DNA of 64,000 nt from contig KN832880.1 of assembly GCA_000827325.1 (NCBI GenBank), positions 724,803 through 788,802 on the forward strand, in the 5' to 3' direction. Within the stretch, counting starts at the first letter, position 1; each line of letters begins with the position of its first letter. Below, piece after piece: positions 1 to 9,535 of this stretch. The notes below the pieces were generated by a model, which was given only the letters and a program-made list of their open reading frames with translations, was not told the origin of the DNA and ran no database searches. This DNA is from Oidiodendron maius Zn. Lineage: Eukaryota > Ascomycota > Leotiomycetes > Myxotrichaceae. A program made the translations under genes and the position numbers.

Positions 1-544
1 CCACCAGCTTCCTATGCATTGCTAAGCTTACGCTGTACTACCAGCTTACTATACACTATTTTACTACTTTACTGTAACTATAAGAAATTATTCATGCATT
101 AGATGTCACATTTAAAATACAAGGCCTGAGCCAGGAAACCTCCGTAATAATAAATTTCCTGAATTAATAGATATCACCTCGGCCCCGATCCTAAAGTTCG
201 TTGAAGGGGCAGCTTACCGCTACCTGCAGCAACCTAATATCTATCGGGTTAAGCCGGCAGGATTACAGACTATAAGCAGTAAGGAAAGTGATAGTCGGGC
301 GGAGCGCAACTCGATATTCTTTTGCCTCCGTAAGGCAAACTGGCCAATTGCCCACAGCAGCGTACGACCACCATTGATGACAGCAATGCAAGAATCTGGA
401 CCAAGGTAGTTTTGCATATTCCAAGGTCAGGATTCCAGACCCTATAAAATGATAAACACTAGTCCACCCAGGACAACAGCTTTTATAGGCCTGCAAAATT
501 TGTTATTACCCGTATCTTGTCAATTTATAAAAGAGTAGGGCCTC
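1..544. other. Intergenic, no gene recognised
   Basis: Short open frames occur on both strands but none has family resemblance, a coherent start or splice sites. The right edge is the 3' flank of the CFEM gene. Confidence 0.5.
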
Positions 545-1287
545 TCACAAAGTTGGTGACCAAGTCCAAGCACCGCCTGTCACTGCAGCAGTCTGTGATG
601 CCAATCCAGATGATGTAGAGGTGGTTTTCGCTGCTCCAGTTGCTGTTGGACCTGTGGCGGTGGTAGTCGCATTTGAAGTCATCAAGCTAGCTAATGAGCC
701 TGCAGATTTGTTCAAGTCAGTATGCTGCTACAAATTTGGAATATCTCCATTCAGAAGCATATTGTCATTTTCTGAACAGGTACAAAATCACATGCGAAGA
801 AAGTGTAGATCTCACTGCTGGCAGCGGCTGCATCCGATGACGAGTCCGCCGCTACTGCTGCAGAAATGCTAGCGGAGCCATAAACGGATAAACAATAACT
901 CTCATACAAGCTGGTGGCGGTAGAAGCGAAAGCATCAGTACTGGACTTGCAGACAGTGGCAACGCAATCGGTGAGGAAGCCTGCGGCTTCAATGGGAGCA
1001 GAGAGGCAGGCGCAGTTTTCGGTAACATCATCGCAACCGGTGGGATCAGCTAGACCGATTGGAATGAGGCAGTTGAAGACACACGAGTTTTGCGATACCA
1101 CTGCGGGGAGGGCCGTTATGGAATACGGAGGTGAATTATCGACTGAAGTGCTGGATGCAGATATGTTCGTACCCATAGATACGCCACTAGTCGTAGATGT
1201 GCTGTTTGAGCTGGAAGACGAAGCTGCCTGGACAAAGGTAGTCGCGAAGTACACGCACTGGATGAGCTTTGTTATTCGGGAGAACAT
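545..1287 (-). CDS. Secreted CFEM-domain protein (two exons)
   Basis: The protein is about 208 aa in two exons, 816-1287 and 545-699; the intron 700-815 (GTGAG...CTGCAG) keeps the frame. Residues 1-21 are a signal peptide followed by a Ser/Thr-rich stretch. A CFEM domain with eight cysteines follows (SQNSCVFNC ... GCDDVTENCACL ... DCVATVC ... SYC). The second exon encodes a Ser/Thr/Ala-rich tail, as in wall-linked or GPI-anchored family members, although the last residues are a weak GPI signal. CFEM proteins sit on the cell surface and in several fungi bind haem or iron; others are effectors or adhesins, and the sequence does not decide between these. Its start lies 652 bp downstream of the stop of the BIM1-like gene, in the same orientation. 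The fold call is strong and the ligand is unknown. Confidence 0.88.
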
Positions 1288-1939
1288 GGTTGTGGTTTAG
1301 ACAGTGTAAATGGATATTTCTCAATCTATAATGATCATGTCGGGAAGGGAAATAATGTCTTCGAGATTATAGAGCGTTGTTTGCGGTAGTTTATCTTGCT
1401 GTCAGTCTAGCTAGATACTTTTTAACGAGGCTGCAAGGGGCACTGAGTTAGAATATGAGACTAGGTTTACGCTGCAGGAGTATGAAATGAGATTAAGAGC
1501 AGGTTTGCGCTGATTATGTGTGCGACAGGTTACATCTATTGGACGTGGCGTTCAACGGGAGTATCAGAGCAGGGATTATGTGATAATTTCCATTTGGCAG
1601 GTGCCTGGACGGGGTGCGAATATCAAAATGGTCCTTTTGAGGCCGAATCTAGAGCTTCTGGAAAGCGCTGAGGGCATAGGACTCGGGTAGTATCCACAGC
1701 AAGGATCTTGTGTTGAGAGGTCCGGATTTCATAGCTTTGATTTTGTCCGAGATCTTTGATAGTTGAATTAGAACAGTCACATTCAAGAATTTTAGGTATT
1801 AGAGAAGTACAGGATTTCATCGCCCGAATTATGGCTATTGACTATTCAGTAGAAACAACTCTGCCATGAATTATGCCTCTAATGAATGTTCTGTCCATTG
1901 ATAAATTAGACCGATCACTTCCATATCCTAATCAATCCA
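1288..1939. other. Intergenic between CFEM and BIM1-like genes
   Basis: This stretch holds the promoter of the CFEM gene and the 3' flank of the BIM1-like gene. I saw no coding sequence and no TGCTCA-type copper motif here. Confidence 0.45.
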
Positions 1940-2780
1940 CTACAGGAGACAAGCTAGAAATGTTGCTGATCCAATGGCGGCAACCCATATAAATTGCCCA
2001 AGGACACCGTATGAAAGCGTGACAGTCGCAGCACCCGAGGACTTGGAAGTCGCAGAAGAGCTAGGGCTAGAAGTGGAGGAAGAAGTGGTCGTGCCAGTCG
2101 TTGTAGCGGCGGTTCCGGTGCTAGTCGCTGAGCTGCTAGTCGCCGAGCCAGTCGCGGAGACTTGAAGGCTGGATAGTAATGGATCCGACACGAATTGCGC
2201 AGTGAGCCCGGTTACGTTTGTGCAGATTGACGGAATGGAGGTAGCTGCCCCGGAAACAAAATTGACGGCAGCACACTATAATAGGAGTCATTGCCTGAGA
2301 AAGTGATCTGTTACTTATTTGGCATACCTGGTAGAGAATTCCGTCAGGTGCATCCTGGACAACACCAATAACACCTTTTGAGCCAGCCCAAGAAGCATCT
2401 ATCACGACAGTCTTTTCGCAGAAGTCACCTAGACCAGTTTGTTCAACCGCGGGGAGAAGGCTCTCCCACCCTCCCGCTGCCGTGATGTCCAACGTCGCAC
2501 GAAATAGCCAGGTTGCTTGAGGGTGGATAGACGTCTATTTGGTCAGAAAGAAATGCGGTAAGATTTTGATCATTATTACCATTGCAAGAGAGTCTCCACC
2601 AACGTGAAAGTCGGTCACATTGTCGGTGGAGAAGTCAACCGTAAAGCTTCCGCATGGCGCAGTAGCCTCCAAATTGTCATCAAAACCGATGGTGGGCGGG
2701 TAGTTAAGAAGAAAATGGGCGCTGCCCTGAGTTGCATATAACACAAATAGGCAGAAAACGATGTTCAAAAATCGTTCCAT
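1940..2780 (-). CDS. BIM1-like (LPMO-related, X325) copper-acquisition protein, GPI-anchored
   Basis: Three exons (2580-2780, 2328-2534, 1940-2275; introns 45 and 52 nt) give about 247 aa. The start at 2780 is preferred over an upstream in-frame ATG at 2804 because the signal peptide (residues 1-21) then begins directly. Cleavage after GSA leaves His22 as the new N-terminus, the histidine-brace position of this family, followed by FLLNYPPT. A second candidate metal site is DFHVGGDS. The middle exons carry the family core (TWLFRATLD ... DFCEKTVVID ... GVIGVVQ ... CAAVNF). A long Ser/Thr/Ala linker and a hydrophobic C-terminus typical of a GPI signal follow. Relatives include Cryptococcus Bim1, a surface copper-uptake factor that works with a CTR transporter and is induced when copper is scarce. 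No polysaccharide activity is expected. Strong family call. Confidence 0.9.
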
Positions 2781-4018
2781 CTCGAGATTGATGTTTGCGG
2801 CCACTGTATGACGAAAGGAGGAGGAAAGCGCGGCCGGGTGCTGATAAGGACTTTAAATGGCCATAGAAGCTTTGAAATTGATGCAGGGGATTCATGTTCA
2901 TAGCGCCTCAATACCCCTTGGAGGACAAAAAGAGAATTCGGGGTGTGTTCATAGAGAATTCTATTCCTACATAATCAATTGCATCGGTGCAAGACAAGCT
3001 CTGTCTAGCTTGCCCTCCAACCGTCTTCTCGCTCCAACCACTTGCATAAGTGATGGATATTAATGGCAGCCTCGGCAGGGGATGGAATTGCACGATGCCT
3101 AGTCCCAAATCTAGAATGGAGTGATGCTTGTCTTCCATGGTGTTTTATAGGTCGCAATCTCCTATCGAGGGGATTTGAGCAAGTTATGGCTGACTTAGCA
3201 GGGATTCTTACCGCAAAGGCGTGCCGTAGGCCACGCACGAGTTTGCGGTCTGGGAATATTACGGAGCTTTACCTTCTCAGACCCTACAGACCCCGCATCT
3301 ACTCACTTTTCCCATTTTCTACACGGGTCAGTGATTATCAATTCGGTTTCGCCATATCTACGTCTCGCCTTTGTTACGTCGTTCTTGTGTTGTTGTCAGT
3401 CTGAAACATGGGAAGGGGTGTAAGCGACGTCCCTAGAGCTCAAATACCAGCAGATATTAATTACGACTTGGAGTGAAACAGCGCCTACAAAGTAGCTCAC
3501 TAGATTCCACGACCCTTCTTCTCAACCAATGGCACAGGGCTGATCCGCAGGATTCTTTGACTTAGTGTGTTCGGATATTAAGAAGCGAACACCACGGAGA
3601 TCGATAAGTTTTCTTAAACTCGATCTCAGTTACGTTTTAATGACTGTCACGAAAGTGTACACAGATTTGGGCGAAGTTGGAAGGATGCGTTCATTCCAAG
3701 TATCTCATTTCTCAAATACTTGCGACCGCCCAGTTTGGCCATTGCTTTGATAAACAGCCCCTCTTACCAGCCTTAATGAAATAGCCCATTCTCCTCATAA
3801 AAATGCCTTCTATAATTTGCTCTTCAAAACCTTGCGTAGTCATAAATTTTCGCGACCGAGAATGCTGTCTAGACGGCGGCGCAACATGCTAGGGCGACCC
3901 CAGAACTTGACGCCAGGACAACACCCTCGATTCCATTGTTTAATTCACCGGCTAGCGCACCTTGTATGGCTGTGCCGAGGCGGATTGCACCCCCATGAAT
4001 CCCCTTAGGAGCGTCTTG
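2781..4018. other. Promoter region of BIM1-like gene and 3' flank of copper-fist gene
   Basis: No confident gene. It contains a TGAGCAAG site (3176-3183) and a TTTGCTC 7-mer (3816-3822). Minus-strand sequence 3869-4018 stays open in the frame of the copper-fist gene after its stop, so a further exon of that gene is possible there (see that entry). Confidence 0.4.
3176..3183 (-). promoter_or_regulatory. Mac1/GRISEA-like copper-response element candidate
   Basis: TGAGCAAG on the plus strand reads CTTGCTCA on the minus strand, seven of eight matches to the yeast Mac1 site TTTGCTCA. It lies about 395 bp upstream of the BIM1-like start. Found by eye, and one 8-mer alone is weak. Confidence 0.35.
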
Positions 4019-4722
4019 CTAACTCGTGGCCGTGGCTTGCCTTTGTGCCAGATGGACTGAAGGCTTCGGCTGTGTTGCTGGGTATTTGGGTACGTTATAT
4101 TGCTGTACTGGGTTATACGAAATATCAGAAGAACTAAGGAGAGGATATTGCCGTCCCGTTGCTAGCTCTTGGTTTTGTACGATGAGATGTGCTTGGTTGA
4201 GAGTTGTACCCCGTAATCTATCTCCGCTGATGCTCGAGGTCTTGCGAGTGCCTGAACGCGTCAAGGGTGTTACACTGGTTTCGGGCTTCGTAACTCGACT
4301 TTTTGTCACACGGCTCCTTCTCCGAGCTTGAACTTTGGGTCCAACTTGTGCTAGTGGCTGATTTGGCTTTCTATTCTGTCCTGGTTCGAGGTTGGGATGG
4401 GAAATAACTTAAAGAATTCCAATTAGAGACTGGAGCATATGGAGGATAAAAATGACCGTTATTTACCTCGTTCTATGAATAAAGACTTTCTCGGGTTCCC
4501 ACATTTGCAACCGCGGGTTTCTAGTGGCCGTCCTGGCTTGCGGACTGCGATGAGAATCCTATCCGTATGCGAACAAAGCGTCGCACGATGTCCACGAATG
4601 CACGGCTCACTACATCCACGTAAGCGTCTAGAAGCAAAACGATAGACGGCATAATTTTTCAGATAGAGAGATGTGAGTGGGGGTAGATACCAAGAGAATT
4701 TGCACCCGTTTATGAGGGGCAT
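4019..4722 (-). CDS. Copper-fist transcription factor (Mac1/Cuf1/GRISEA-like), short
   Basis: Three exons (4691-4722, 4467-4609, 4019-4407; introns 81 and 59 nt) give about 187 aa in one frame. The N-terminus is a clear copper fist: MPLINGCKFSCEPCIRGHR followed by ATLCSHTDR and VRKPGRPLE. The zinc ligands C-x2-C-x8-C-x-H are intact and the minor-groove (K/R)xGRP patch is present. The cysteine-rich stretch after GRPL is shorter than usual (GCKCGNPRKS). The third exon carries basic sequence ending in RKTSSISGDRLRGTTLN, resembling the conserved R-K-x-S-x-x-x-x-x-L-x-R element downstream of the fist in GRISEA-type factors. The second acceptor (TTTAAG) is weak. Another splice at GTACCC/GAGTTAG would extend the protein to about 3869. 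Family members sense copper and activate uptake genes (Mac1, GRISEA) or detoxification genes. Lying between a BIM1-like gene and a Mn-SOD, a copper-starvation role is inferred. Confidence 0.75.
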
Positions 4723-5635
4723 TTTCTTTTAAGAAACTGAAACGGTTTCTGAGGTATCTCTAGGAACCTAATAATATCAGCCAGGTAGCTGCGACTTCGT
4801 GTTAGAGTTATAGGCAATTATTTCATGCGGTAGGCTTCCCACAATTGGGTCGAAGTTGTGAATGGCTCAAATCTAGCCATATTCGGCCTACTCGATAGTA
4901 AGGAGTGGAGATCATACAGATTCAGACTGCGGGGATTGTGGATTAAGTAAATGACGTCTCACTGTTAACTGGTGCCTTTTAAAGTTGCAGAAGTAGAGCC
5001 ATGGATCAGAGCAAGTTTCCAGCCACAACGCTAGTTCGGCATAAATTGAAGATTGATAACGGGGTAAGCCGTAATCCTTTGGCAAGACAAAGACTTTTCA
5101 AAACCGTTATGCGATCCCCCGAAATCTATTGTCGCATGAAACTACAACTTCTGTAATGAATGTTAGTTATAGTGAGTAGAATGTGAATCTTAATGTATTT
5201 CTCTACATTAGACCCCATATCTCGAAGGGGCAAGTGCTGAGCAAGTTTGCGAGAGTTTCCAATCAAACCCTTAAGGCAGCAGCTCTTATCTGTTGGCGGT
5301 GAAAATTCCTACGGCTGCCAATCATGCGTCTGCCCTCTTCTACCAGGAAATATAAGACTAACCTGATCCATGTTATTCTGCACCTAGTTGCTGCGTGTCT
5401 GCCTGGCCCTCTCTTCGGCTCTTCCCTCGCAATTCACATCTCAAAATGTATGCTTCTATTGGCTAAAGGTTCAATGTCATAAGTTGTAGCAAACATGTAT
5501 ATCCCTTCCTCCTCGTCATACTTTCTGGATCGTCCCTTATGAACGTCGTCTGCGCCATGTGTAGCAAGTGTCTTTCCTCAACGAGCATGTGTAAGACTTA
5601 AAACGTCATCTAGATAGCTTTGTCTGCTGCCTTGA
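4723..5635. other. Promoter of copper-fist gene; 3' flank of SOD gene
   Basis: No confident gene. A TGAGCAAG site lies at 5238-5245. A 20-codon plus-strand frame at 5539-5601 encodes a Cys/Met-rich peptide (MNVVCAMCSKCLSSTSMCKT), preceded by a transcript-like leader but also by possible splice signals; whether it is translated is unknown. Confidence 0.35.
5238..5245 (-). promoter_or_regulatory. Mac1/GRISEA-like copper-response element candidate
   Basis: The same 8-mer (TGAGCAAG, minus strand CTTGCTCA) as at 3176-3183, here about 515 bp upstream of the copper-fist start. It could mediate autoregulation. By-eye call. Confidence 0.3.
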
Positions 5636-6346
5636 CTATAAACTAGCAGCGAGATTGCCAACAGCACCAAAGACAGTATCAATATCGCCCTCAAATCGCT
5701 TTTCGACAACGGCCCAGTTAATAACGCTCCAGATGCCAGTAACATAGTCCTTCTTGTTATTCAAGTACTGTAGATAATATGCGTGCTCCCACATATCTAT
5801 TCCAAGAAGTGGTTTTTTTCCTTTTGGTACGATATCTTGATCTTTGCTTGTTATAATTTCCAGGATGTTGGTATCGGTATCCTGCACGAGCCAGCCCCAA
5901 CCGCTGCCTTGCAAGGCAAGCAAGTTTGCCTCAAACTTGGCCTTGAAGCCATCAATGCTTCCCCAGTGCGATATGAGGGCAGCAACTAGATTTGGAGCCT
6001 GGGAGGAGGAGGGGCTAGCAGTCGTCCTAGAGGCTGGAGCGAGATTGTCCCAGAACAAGGTGTGATTGATATGTCCGCCGGCGTTGAAACGGATTGCTGC
6101 CTGGAGATGCACTTGTTCGATGAGGTTATCTGTGGATACAGCAGTCGCCTGAGACACGATGGCGTTGTTGAGGTTAGTTACATAGGCTTGGTGATGTTTG
6201 GAATGGTGAAGCGTCATGATCTGTTCGGAAATGTAGGGTTCGAGCGCCTGAGGGCCGGTTAGTTGAACGACCTCTCCCTACAAATTGATATTAACTACAT
6301 TATAGGAGTAAGGGAGTTTGGGAAGAGCGAATTTAGCAGAACTCAT
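5636..6346 (-). CDS. Manganese-type superoxide dismutase without transit peptide
   Basis: Two exons (6299-6346 and 5636-6247; intron 51 nt) give 219 aa beginning MSSAKFALPKLPYSYNALEP. Metal ligands are His30 (IMTLHHSKHHQAY), His78 (GGHINHTLFW), Asp167 and His171 (GIDMWEHAYYLQY). GSGWGWLV and the Gln in DQD before PLLGID favour the Mn rather than the Fe type. The enzyme converts superoxide to hydrogen peroxide and oxygen. The mature fold begins within a few residues of the start, so there is no mitochondrial presequence and a cytosolic location is inferred. Candida albicans Sod3 is a cytosolic Mn-SOD that replaces Cu/Zn-SOD when copper is short, a close parallel given the copper-uptake neighbours. 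The C-terminus (NLAASL) is at best a poor peroxisomal signal. Strong family call. Confidence 0.94.
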
Positions 6347-6643
6347 CTTCAATTTTGAGTATTGATAGAGGATTTAGAGACGGTAGTGAAACAAGGACTG
6401 TTGATGTGGCGAAGAAATTTGGAGGAAGCGATTTTGGGGCTCGGCAAAGCTTGAAGGAGGAAGAGGGACTGGAATACATTTCACCCCATTACGGACGTGT
6501 ACCATTAGTCAGATGTAAGGAAACTAACTTAGGTGCCAATTATATCTTTGTTGCCCAGCGTTCCTGTCTTACTTATGTTTAGCCGGACCTTGATGGCCAG
6601 ACCTTGATGGCCAAATTCAGACTCACTTCCCATTCCACTCAAA

Positions 6644-6651
6644 CTTGCTCA
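6644..6651 (+). promoter_or_regulatory. Mac1/GRISEA-like copper-response element candidate
   Basis: CTTGCTCA, one mismatch from the Mac1 site, about 300 bp upstream of the SOD start (minus strand). It is identical to the sites upstream of the BIM1-like and copper-fist genes. Confidence 0.35.
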
Positions 6652-6817
6652 AAACTCCGCACCTCATTCGAAGAGAAAGCAAATCCCCTAGACAGTTTAG
6701 GAAATAACAAAAGAGTGTCACTGGGTGACAGCAGAGACGAAATCGTCATCTGACGGAATATATTAAAAAGCTACTTCGGTTGACCTGTTCCCTGTCCTTC
6801 ATTCTCCGATACTTTAA

Positions 6818-6824
6818 GTGCTCA
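6818..6824 (+). promoter_or_regulatory. GRISEA-like copper-response element candidate
   Basis: GTGCTCA matches seven of the eight bases of the Podospora GRISEA site TGTGCTCA. It lies about 130 bp before the start of the unknown gene at 6954 and 470 bp before the SOD start. Confidence 0.3.
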
Positions 6825-6953
6825 CGAAAGCTCCTCCGCCTGCCACGCTACCATAACTTGCAATTTCTTTGGTTTCTTGGGCCCTCTTAGTAGTGCACTT
6901 TTATCTACTTTGCAACATCACGATCGGGGGTCTTCCTTCACCTGCAGTGAGCA

Positions 6954-7473
6954 ATGTGTGGAGACAGCCATCTTCCACCAACACCGTCTCTTGGAGATGC
7001 AGTCGCCGTGATTCGGCTTCAGCCCCAGCTTGGTGCAATAACCTCTATGCCTGAAAGTAGCTGGAGGCTTCAGCTGTCTAATCGCCTTGTGACGGAAGAG
7101 GAGGATAATACAAAACTCATGTATGAGGCGAAACCAGACTGGTGGTGCGACGATGTGAAGTTGCGGATCCAGTATGTAACCATAGTTCATGTCAGGAATC
7201 GTGTTGTGTTTCAAAGCTTTGATGAGTATATAGAGGGGTAAATTTCTGAATAAATCTAATTTCTTTGCTAGTTTATACGGTACTCCTTCAAATACGAGAG
7301 AACCGCAAAATCCAGTACTCCAGGAGATGCCTATAAGATTTGCCAAGTCCAATTCTAGCTCTGTTGGACGCAAGCTTGAACTCCACGTTGGTGAAGACGG
7401 CGTTATTGGCCGTATGATGTCAGTCGAAGTTGAAGGACGGGTTATTGGGGAAGGAGTTATAGGTCGACTGTGA
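6954..7473 (+). CDS. Small hypothetical protein in the copper neighbourhood
   Basis: I do not recognise this protein. Exon 6954-7225 joins exon 7272-7473 across a 46-nt intron (GTATAT ... CTAAT branch ... GCTAG), giving about 157 aa starting MCGDSHLPPTP. The first exon has an acidic, Trp-rich segment (EEEDNTKLMYEAKPDWWCDD) followed by alternating hydrophobic residues (LRIQYVTIVHVRNRVVFQSF). The second exon reads like real protein throughout (GTPSNTREPQNPVLQEMP ... GRKLELHVGEDGVIGRMMSVEVEG), which is why it is called. There is no signal peptide or membrane span. The start is uncertain and a further 5' exon is possible. It lies between the SOD and CTR genes with a GTGCTCA site upstream, so co-regulation with them is an inference to test. 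Confidence 0.42.
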
Positions 7474-8010
7474 TTGCACAGTTATGCTATTACCTCTAAT
7501 GCAAAATTACAATATCTCAAGTAGCATAGGACTGATCGTGCCTGCGTACAAGTTTCGCTTCAAAAGAGTATTAAAATGCATATTTACGCGGCTTAATATG
7601 TGCTTAATCTCTATAGCCAAACACAGAGATATAGAATTGAACAGCTCCAAGGCTTTTCCACCTAATCATTGAGTGATCGCAAGTGATTATTTTCATCCTT
7701 ACTTTGTCACCCTTCTGCACATGAATGGGAAATGGGACTGCAGTGATAAAACCCAGCCATTTCAGGCGGCCCGATGGAGAACATTTGAGCACGTTTTGAG
7801 ACGTGGTGACTAGTAACAAGCGGCCATCTAGTGATCTATATGGTCCAGACCCACCACCTCTTTTACAGAGGATGGAAATTAGGCGATACAAATGCTGATG
7901 CTCACAAAGTCCTGTTACTCAAAAAGGAGTTGTACTGAGTAAAGCACCCTCGGCGAGACACAATTTTATTATTTCTTCTCGATACCGCCGATAATCGGCT
8001 CTTAATAGAT
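7474..8010. other. Promoter region of the CTR copper transporter
   Basis: No gene seen. A GTGCTCA site on the minus strand (7786-7792) and a TGCTCA core (7899-7904) lie about 220 and 107 bp before the CTR start. Confidence 0.45.
7786..7792 (-). promoter_or_regulatory. GRISEA-like copper-response element candidate
   Basis: TGAGCAC on the plus strand is GTGCTCA on the minus strand, matching seven bases of TGTGCTCA, about 220 bp upstream of the CTR start. In Podospora this element controls a CTR-type gene. Confidence 0.38.
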
Positions 8011-8753
8011 ATGGAATCGATGGACGACAACACAATGGCCTCGCACGAGCCAGCCGCGTCGTTTGACAAAATGGCTGGAATGAGCATGTCGACAGCCTTT
8101 TCTACAGGAACTCGCGTTACTCTCTTCTTCACGGAATGGACGACAACCACGATAGCTGCATATGTTGCAACGATAATTTGCCTCTTCTTCCTGACGCTTT
8201 TGAATCGCTTCCTTGGAGCCTTAAAATTCCAGACCGAAAGAGCTTGGCTAGACCAGACTCAAAAGAGGAATACGCTACTTCTTCCGCCAGGAGGCCGTAA
8301 TACGCGTCCATTCTTCAAGGCCAAATCAAGCCCAATTCCTCCATACATGATCAGGGAAAATGATTCAGAGTGCGATCCGTTGACCGTCCAAATGAACGGA
8401 GAATCTGCTAATGTCTGGTCTCCGAAAGAGCAAGGCCCGGTGTCTCGGCGTATGACCCTTCGCTGGATGCTCGGAGATTGGCAGCCAAGTGGGCGCTGGA
8501 ATATAAAGAAGGATGGACTGCGAGCTATTTTAGAGTTTACGAGAGCCTTTATTGGATATATTCTGTATGTCACTGCCGTCTCTGGATCAAGTTTTGTGCA
8601 ACTAATATACTGAATAGAATGTTAGCTGTGATGACACTAAACTTGGGAATCTTCTTCACTGTCCTTGGAGGTATCTTAGTTGGTGAGCTGATATTTGGTC
8701 GATACATGCAGGGATCCGGAGGATGGCAGGAAGGTGCTTGTCATGAAGGATGA
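8011..8753 (+). CDS. CTR-family copper transporter
   Basis: Two exons (8011-8564, 8618-8753; intron 53 nt, GTATGT...AATAG) give about 229 aa. The short N-terminal ectodomain has Met motifs (MESMDDNTM ... MAGMSMS). TM1 is roughly residues 50-75 (TIAAYVATIICLFFLTLLNRF), followed by a long cytosolic loop of about 90 residues. TM2 carries the copper-selective MxxxM motif created exactly at the splice junction (GYILMLAVMTLN), and TM3 carries GxxxG (GGILVGELIFG). CTR proteins are trimeric importers of Cu(I) in the plasma or vacuolar membrane, fed by surface reductases and, in Cryptococcus, by Bim1. The large loop resembles Ctr2/Ctr3-like fungal members; which membrane it uses cannot be read from the sequence. 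It faces the SOD and regulator genes across a motif-containing promoter. Confidence 0.94.
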
Positions 8754-9535
8754 TGCTTGATGTGATTCGCATTTCCATTACCGCTCACGATTTACTACTT
8801 GCAGTGGCCGGGCCTTACGGTTTTATTATTTCCAAAATGATGCTAGGAAGGGTGGAAAGGTTAAACAGTAGACGCCTCATTATAAGATAATAGCAGAAAG
8901 AAGCATTAGCTCGAGGAGATGCGCCGTTTCATGGGGAGCAGAAAGTCTCTTGCGTACAATAACAATGTTGCTTTTACTAGCTCTTGGAAACCCCTTTATC
9001 TTTGCAGTCTAGGGTGACCTGTTAGGGTGACCTGTTGAGGTGTAGGAATTATATAGCTAGAGCACATTCTCATCGCCTGATATAGATTAGCTGACTGGGT
9101 CCAGGTTGAACACTGTCAACAAAGTAAGTGGCACCCTGGTAAAGCGAGGTCAAGGCATTTAAATATCCCACAAACTGTAATATCACTGTGAATGCGAACT
9201 CAATTCATACCTCTACTATAATGGAATATTGGAGAAAGATGTCTATTTGTTTTGGAGATGGACTGCAGGGTGCAAGAATACGTCCAAAGGCTGTGCGCGT
9301 TTAAGTGGGGTATGCACGTGTCGAGTAATGGTGACTTGAGAAGCTGAAAGCATTCCTGCCTGTCTCCAGCCTCGTCTTCTATTCAGTAGAACGAGGCTTC
9401 ATCGACCCTTGTGATTCCCTTAACTAGGTGTCGCATTTCCCAGTATTATTGCTAAATTATGCTACTCGCCAATTACGACGACGAACAAATAATCAGTGAA
9501 AGAATCTCCGCCTGCCTGCCTCAGACGAGCTCGAT
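8754..9535. other. Intergenic, no gene recognised
   Basis: It separates the copper block from the HET gene. A short tandem echo (AGGGTGACCTGTT, twice) lies at about 9011-9036. Nothing else is supported. Confidence 0.5.

Larger units (their letters stand above)
6347..6953. other. Divergent promoter region between SOD and the small unknown gene
   Basis: No convincing gene. It has two copper-element-like sites: TTGCTCA within 6644-6651 and GTGCTCA at 6818-6824. A tandem ACCTTGATGG(C) echo occurs near 6589-6612. Confidence 0.4.

Noticed and set aside
3063-3404. 113-codon plus-strand open frame upstream of the BIM1-like gene
   Set aside because: Overlapped by equally long minus-strand frames, with no homology or splice context; it lies in a promoter region.
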